The notes under the pieces are model-generated. The model saw only the letters and a list, made by a program, of their open reading frames with translations, searched no databases and was not told where the DNA came from. From contig CAISKJ010000438.1 of NCBI GenBank assembly GCA_903885885.1, positions 1 to 9,287 on the forward strand: a stretch of DNA of 9,287 nucleotides. Reading direction: 5' to 3'. Numbering within the stretch: the stretch's first letter is position 1; each line of letters starts with the position of its first letter. The stretch is from an uncultured delta proteobacterium (GTDB lineage: Bacteria; Myxococcota_A; Polyangia; Polyangiales; Ga0077539). A program made the translations under genes and the position numbers. Below, piece by piece: positions 6,546 to 9,287 of the stretch.

Positions 6546-8078
6546 CTAGGGCTCGCAGCCACCGGCTGCGCGAGCCTTGGCGAGGCGGGCGCGCACCGTC
6601 GAACGCGCGAGCCCCGCGATGGTGGCGACGCGCGTGAGGTTGCCGTTGCAGTACGAGTGCAGGGCCGCGAGGTCGCCGTGGGGCACGCGCTCGGGCCAAG
6701 GGTCGGCGTCGCCGTCGTGGACGCCTCGCACGCCCGATTTCAGGTACGGCAGCGCGTCGGGGAGGTCGAGGTCGTCGGCGCCGATCACCGCGCCCGGCGT
6801 CGCGAAGACCGCGCGCTTGAGCGCGGCGAAGAGCTCGCGCACGTTGCCTGGCCAGCGCCACAGCATGAGCCGCGCGAGGGCGCGGTCTTCGAGCGTGCGG
6901 TGGCGCCCGGTCTCGTCGGCGATGCGCCGCAGCAGGGCGTCGGCGAGCGCGGGAATGTCGCCCACGCGCTCGCGCAGCGGGGGCACGCGCACGCGCATGT
7001 CTTGGAGTCGGAAGAACAGGTCGTGACGAAAGTGACCGTCGCGCACGCGCTGGTCGAGGTCGCGCAGCGTCGCGCTCACCACGCGCACGCGCACCTTGTG
7101 GGTTCCTTCACCGCCCACGCGCCGCACCTCGCCGGTCTCGAGCACGCGCAAGAGCTTGGGCTGCAGCGCCATGGGGAGCTCGCCGATCTCGTCGAGAAAG
7201 AGCGTGCCGTCGTGGGCCTCTTCGAAGAGCCCGCGGCGCCGCGCCTGCGCGCCCGAGAAGGCCCCGCGCTCGTGGCCGAAGAGCTCGCTCTCGATGAGCT
7301 CGGGGGCGATCGCGCCGCAGTTGATCGACACGAGCGCGCCGCCGCGTCGGCCGCTGCGGGCGTGGATCTCGCGCGCGACGAGCTCCTTGCCGACGCCGCT
7401 CTCGCCCTCGATGAGCACCGGGTACGGCGCGTCGGCCACGTCGGCGATGCTCTGCCGCAGACGGTCGATGGCCGCCGAGGCGCCCACGATGGCCGACCCG
7501 TGCGCGACCGCCGCGTCGCAGGGCACGCACTCGACGTGGGTGCGCCCGAGGGTGAGCGTCGCGCCCGCCTCGAGGATCGCATAGGGAACCCGCGCCCCGG
7601 CGACGCGCACGCCGTTGGTGCTCGCGAGGTCCCAGACGGCCCAGGCGTCGCCGAGGGGCGTCACCTCGCAGTGGCGATGGCTCACCGACGGGTCGTCGAT
7701 CACCACGTCGCAGCCGTGCCACGAGCCCACGACGAGGGGGCGGTACCCGAGCGACACCGGGCGTCGGCCGCGGATGCGCAACGAGAGGCCCGAGCGGCGA
7801 GGGGCGACCACGATGCGGTCGGTGCGCGCGAGGTCGAGGCGCGTGAGGTGCAACGTGAGGTCGCCCACCACGATGCGCTGGTCGAGGCGGAGCTCGGTGA
7901 TCACCTGGAGCTCGGGTGTGCGAACGACGAGGACGCCCCGTGAGGGGTCGGGCTGCAACAGCCAGGGCCCCCGATGGGGGCTCTCGCCGCGCAGCGCGGA
8001 AGGATCAAAGCTGGTGGGGCCTTCGATCGGGCGCGCGTAGGTGCGGCCCGTGCCATCCAGGACGGTGAGAAGGAACAT
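6546..8078 (-). CDS. FHA-domain sigma-54-dependent transcriptional activator
   Basis: A 510-residue bacterial enhancer-binding protein, common in myxobacteria. Residues 1-95 are an unassigned, strand-rich N-terminal region. Residues about 97-182 are an FHA domain (phosphothreonine reader) with VVGSWHGCDVVIDD, SVSHRHCEV at 131-139 and STNGVRV at 153-159. The usual GR is GS here and the usual SRxH is SHRH. Residues about 197-435 are the AAA+ domain: Walker A GESGVGKE at 225-232, sigma-54-contact loop GAFSGA at 272-277, Walker B GTLFLDEI at 291-298, arginine-finger region FRHDLFFRL at 350-358 and WPGNVREL at 409-416. Residues about 468-502 are a Fis-type helix-turn-helix (LTRVATIAGLARSTVRARL). 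Family role: it reads phosphorylation by Ser/Thr kinases and opens sigma-54 promoters. The ATG at 8078 has a strong ribosome site. It lies between rpsU and hutF on the same strand, 47 bases before the latter. Confidence 0.95.
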   Translation of the reverse strand: MFLLTVLDGTGRTYARPIEGPTSFDPSALRGESPHRGPWLLQPDPSRGVLVVRTPELQVITELRLDQRIVVGDLTLHLTRLDLARTDRIVVAPRRSGLSLRIRGRRPVSLGYRPLVVGSWHGCDVVIDDPSVSHRHCEVTPLGDAWAVWDLASTNGVRVAGARVPYAILEAGATLTLGRTHVECVPCDAAVAHGSAIVGASAAIDRLRQSIADVADAPYPVLIEGESGVGKELVAREIHARSGRRGGALVSINCGAIAPELIESELFGHERGAFSGAQARRRGLFEEAHDGTLFLDEIGELPMALQPKLLRVLETGEVRRVGGEGTHKVRVRVVSATLRDLDQRVRDGHFRHDLFFRLQDMRVRVPPLRERVGDIPALADALLRRIADETGRHRTLEDRALARLMLWRWPGNVRELFAALKRAVFATPGAVIGADDLDLPDALPYLKSGVRGVHDGDADPWPERVPHGDLAALHSYCNGNLTRVATIAGLARSTVRARLAKARAAGGCEP

Positions 8079-8086
8079 CGGTGGTG

Positions 8087-8093
8087 ACCTCCC
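8087..8093 (-). promoter_or_regulatory. Strong ribosome binding site of the FHA activator
   Basis: The minus strand reads GGGAGGT, 8 bases before the ATG at 8078. It is one of the best Shine-Dalgarno matches in the window and fixes the start of the FHA activator, thereby supporting its unassigned N-terminal 95 residues as truly translated. Confidence 0.75.
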
Positions 8094-8129
8094 TGCGAGT
8101 TGCAGGGGCGGTCATCGACGATGGGTTGA

Positions 8130-8151
8130 TCGCGGTTGCGAACGACCGCGA
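8130..8151 (-). terminator. Hairpin downstream of rpsU
   Basis: The arms TCGCGGT (8130-8136) and ACCGCGA (8145-8151) are perfect 7-base complements around an 8-base loop. The hairpin begins about 10 bases after the rpsU stop on the minus strand and lies within the 82-bp gap before the FHA gene. No U-run follows, so it may be a weak terminator or an mRNA 3'-end stabiliser that separates rpsU transcripts from the regulator. Confidence 0.4.
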
Positions 8152-8160
8152 GAATGTTGA

Positions 8161-8421
8161 CTACGGGGTGCCGGCTTCGGCGCGCGTGCGCTTGCGGCGA
8201 CGGCGGGCGGCTTCGCTGGCCTTCTTGCGGCGCTTGACCGAGGGCTTCATGTAGTGGCGGCGGCGCTTCAGCTCGCGCAGCACGCCTTCGGCGGCCATCT
8301 TGCGCTTGAGGTTCTTGATCGCGCGCTCGATGCCCTTGTCACCGACGGGAACCTCGAGGGGCTTGCAGACGACGGCGTCGCCCGGGGTAACCGGCGCGGG
8401 CGTGTTCGTGGTGTTCGACAA
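8161..8421 (-). CDS. rpsU: 30S ribosomal protein bS21
   Basis: The core PVGDKGIERAIKNLKRKM at about residues 25-42, followed by ELKRRRHYMKPSVKRRKKASEA and an Arg/Lys-rich tail, is the bS21 signature. This small subunit protein sits near the anti-Shine-Dalgarno region of 16S rRNA and helps initiation. The proposed start is a TTG (8421-8419) with GGAG 9 bases upstream, giving 86 residues. No ATG or GTG fits between it and the conserved core, while an upstream ATG at 8484 would add 21 residues of no family character. bS21 is usually about 60-70 residues, so this version has roughly 20 extra N-terminal residues (MSNTTNTPAPVTPGDAVVCK) containing a cysteine. It lies between two sigma-54 activators on the same strand. 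bS21 is often encoded singly in its own transcript, which the flanking hairpins would suit. Confidence 0.93.
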   Translation of the reverse strand: MSNTTNTPAPVTPGDAVVCKPLEVPVGDKGIERAIKNLKRKMAAEGVLRELKRRRHYMKPSVKRRKKASEAARRRRKRTRAEAGTP

Positions 8422-8430
8422 GACAGTACA

Positions 8431-8434
8431 CTCC
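8431..8434 (-). promoter_or_regulatory. rpsU: Ribosome binding site deciding the rpsU TTG start
   Basis: GGAG on the minus strand lies 9 bases before the TTG at 8421. It is the only Shine-Dalgarno-like motif correctly placed for any in-frame start codon here and is the main reason for choosing TTG over the distant ATG at 8484. The rest of the 110-bp gap (8422-8531) must hold the rpsU promoter, but no convincing -35/-10 pair was found. Confidence 0.5.
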
Positions 8435-8522
8435 GTGGATGGGTACCGGACCAACGATGCCCGGCAGGGCGCGGGAGACTGCATGAAACGTTGTCAGAAC
8501 GCAAGCACCTCACGTGTGTTCG

Positions 8523-8541
8523 CGCGGGCCCTCAGCCCGCG
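8523..8541 (-). terminator. GC hairpin with the rtcR stop codon in its loop
   Basis: CGCGGGC (8523-8529) and GCCCGCG (8535-8541) are perfect 7-base arms around a 5-base loop (8530-8534) that contains the rtcR stop codon. The stem is entirely G and C and should be very stable in mRNA. No U-tract follows, so it is a candidate rather than a standard intrinsic terminator. Confidence 0.4.
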
Positions 8542-9287
8542 GGGTGCAGCGACTCCCACGAGAGGCCATGCCGCGCGAGGTATTTGCGCAGCCGATCGGC
8601 GTCGTTGACGCTCGTGCGGCCCTCGCGCGACACCGCGAAGAGGACGCGCCCCGCCGCCGAGAGGGTGGGCGTCGACCGGCAGACGCGGATCACGTCGGCG
8701 AGCTGCGCGCGGTCGAAGCGGTCGAGCGCCGCCGCCCCTTCTTCGCCGAGCGCCTCGCGCAAGACCGCCTCGTCGGGCGCGCCGCGGGCGGTGTCCGTGG
8801 GCGCCGCGCGCGGGGCCGAGAGCTCCCAGCGGGCGCGCAGGCGGGCGAGCTCGTCGTCAACGGTGGCGACGTCGATGCGGCCGCCCGGCGAGAGCGTGGC
8901 CATGCGCGTGACCGCCGCGTTGAAGTCGCGGAAGTTGCCGCTCCACACGGCCTCGGGCGACGTGGCGAAGGCCACGAAGCGCTGGCGGGCCTCGCGGTTC
9001 ATGGTGACGCGCATGCCGAGGGTGCGCGTGGCCTGCTCGAGTTCGAAGTCGAGGTTGGGCTCGACGTCTTCGGGGCGCTCGCGCAGGCCCGGGAGCTTGA
9101 AGGTCCACAGCTCGATGCGCGCGAGGAGGTCGTCGCGGAAGGTCCCCTCGCGCACGCGCTGGGCGAGGTCGCGGTTGGTGCCCGCCAGGAGCTGAAAATC
9201 GCTCTTCACCTCGCGGTCGCTCCCCATGGGGCGAAAGGTCTTCTCCTCGAGCGCGCGCAGCAGCATCGCCTGCTCGTCGAGCCCGAG
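8532..9287 (-). CDS. rtcR: RNA repair transcriptional activator RtcR, C-terminal part
   Basis: The 251 residues in the window are the C-terminal part; the gene continues beyond the right edge, and the frame is open to base 9287 (LGLDEQAMLLRALEEKTF). The sequence follows RtcR rather than general sigma-54 activators: RPMGSDREVKSDFQLLAGTN, then RDDLLARIELWTFKLPGLRE, EDVEPNLDFELE, SGNFRDFNAAVTRMATL and a C-terminal helical domain ending in LARHGLSWESL. The visible parts are the second half of the AAA+ ATPase (sensor I GTNRDL, arginine-finger region, sensor II GNFRD) and the DNA-binding tail at about residues 190-245. The N-terminal CARF-like sensor, Walker A and sigma-54-contact loop are outside. 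Family knowledge: RtcR activates sigma-54 transcription of the rtcBA RNA ligase/cyclase genes when RNA ends signal damage. Those genes would be expected beyond the right edge, often divergent, but are not seen. Confidence 0.93.
   Translation of the reverse strand, partial: LGLDEQAMLLRALEEKTFRPMGSDREVKSDFQLLAGTNRDLAQRVREGTFRDDLLARIELWTFKLPGLRERPEDVEPNLDFELEQATRTLGMRVTMNREARQRFVAFATSPEAVWSGNFRDFNAAVTRMATLSPGGRIDVATVDDELARLRARWELSAPRAAPTDTARGAPDEAVLREALGEEGAAALDRFDRAQLADVIRVCRSTPTLSAAGRVLFAVSREGRTSVNDADRLRKYLARHGLSWESLHPAG

Noticed and set aside
4978..6549. Long plus-strand open frame (over 500 codons) opposite hutF and the membrane protein gene
   Set aside because: The product is low-complexity, Arg/Ala/Val/His-rich and matches no family, while the minus strand encodes a clear HutF. 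It is a GC-driven antisense shadow.
6471..7943. Long plus-strand open frame (490 codons) opposite the FHA activator
   Set aside because: The composition is typical of reverse-strand shadows (many His, Val, Arg, Glu). The minus strand has Walker A, Walker B and FHA motifs.
8422..8531. CACGTG and AACGTT palindromes upstream of rpsU as operators
   Set aside because: Six-base palindromes are too common to support a claim, and no promoter elements frame them.

Overview
The window is very GC-rich (about 70% by eye), almost fully coding, and carries gene families typical of Myxococcota/Deltaproteobacteria (Polyangia-like): a hybrid histidine kinase, two sigma-54 activators (one FHA-type, one RtcR), an ECF sigma/anti-sigma pair, a PhaR-type PHA regulator and a HEAT/LRV-like protein of the kind seen in myxobacteria. 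The phylum is inferred from gene content and codon bias. No phage, transposon, CRISPR, rRNA or tRNA signal was seen, and no gene-free stretch exceeds about 160 bases.

Layout. (1) Bases 2-859 (+): the C-terminal part of a hybrid histidine kinase, with ATPase and receiver domains. It converges on (2) 863-1576 (-), a hypothetical helical-repeat-like protein. (3) A divergent 158-bp spacer with a sigma-70-like promoter candidate leads into a plus-strand cluster: PhaR-like regulator (1735-2412), ECF sigma factor (2472-3098) and zinc-type anti-sigma factor (3095-3886), the last two overlapping by ATGA. (4) From 3900 to the right edge every gene is on the minus strand. In transcription order they are rtcR (C-terminal part, 9287-8532), rpsU/bS21 (8421-8161), an FHA/AAA+ sigma-54 activator (8078-6546), hutF (6498-5296) and an unrecognised multi-pass membrane protein (5279-3900).

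How the parts fit. The sigma factor resembles the SigR/ECF12 type. Its partner has the Cys/His spacing of the redox-sensing anti-sigma RsrA, but also a transmembrane helix and a large extracytoplasmic domain. A sequence resembling a SigR promoter (GGAAT-N19-GTT) overlaps the stop codon of the PhaR-like gene just upstream of the sigma gene, which would fit autoregulation. This module is the most interesting part of the window. On the minus strand, a ribosomal protein gene lies between two sigma-54 activators, one of them the RNA-repair regulator RtcR. HutF has its full catalytic residue set but a shortened N-terminus, and no other histidine-utilisation gene is present here.
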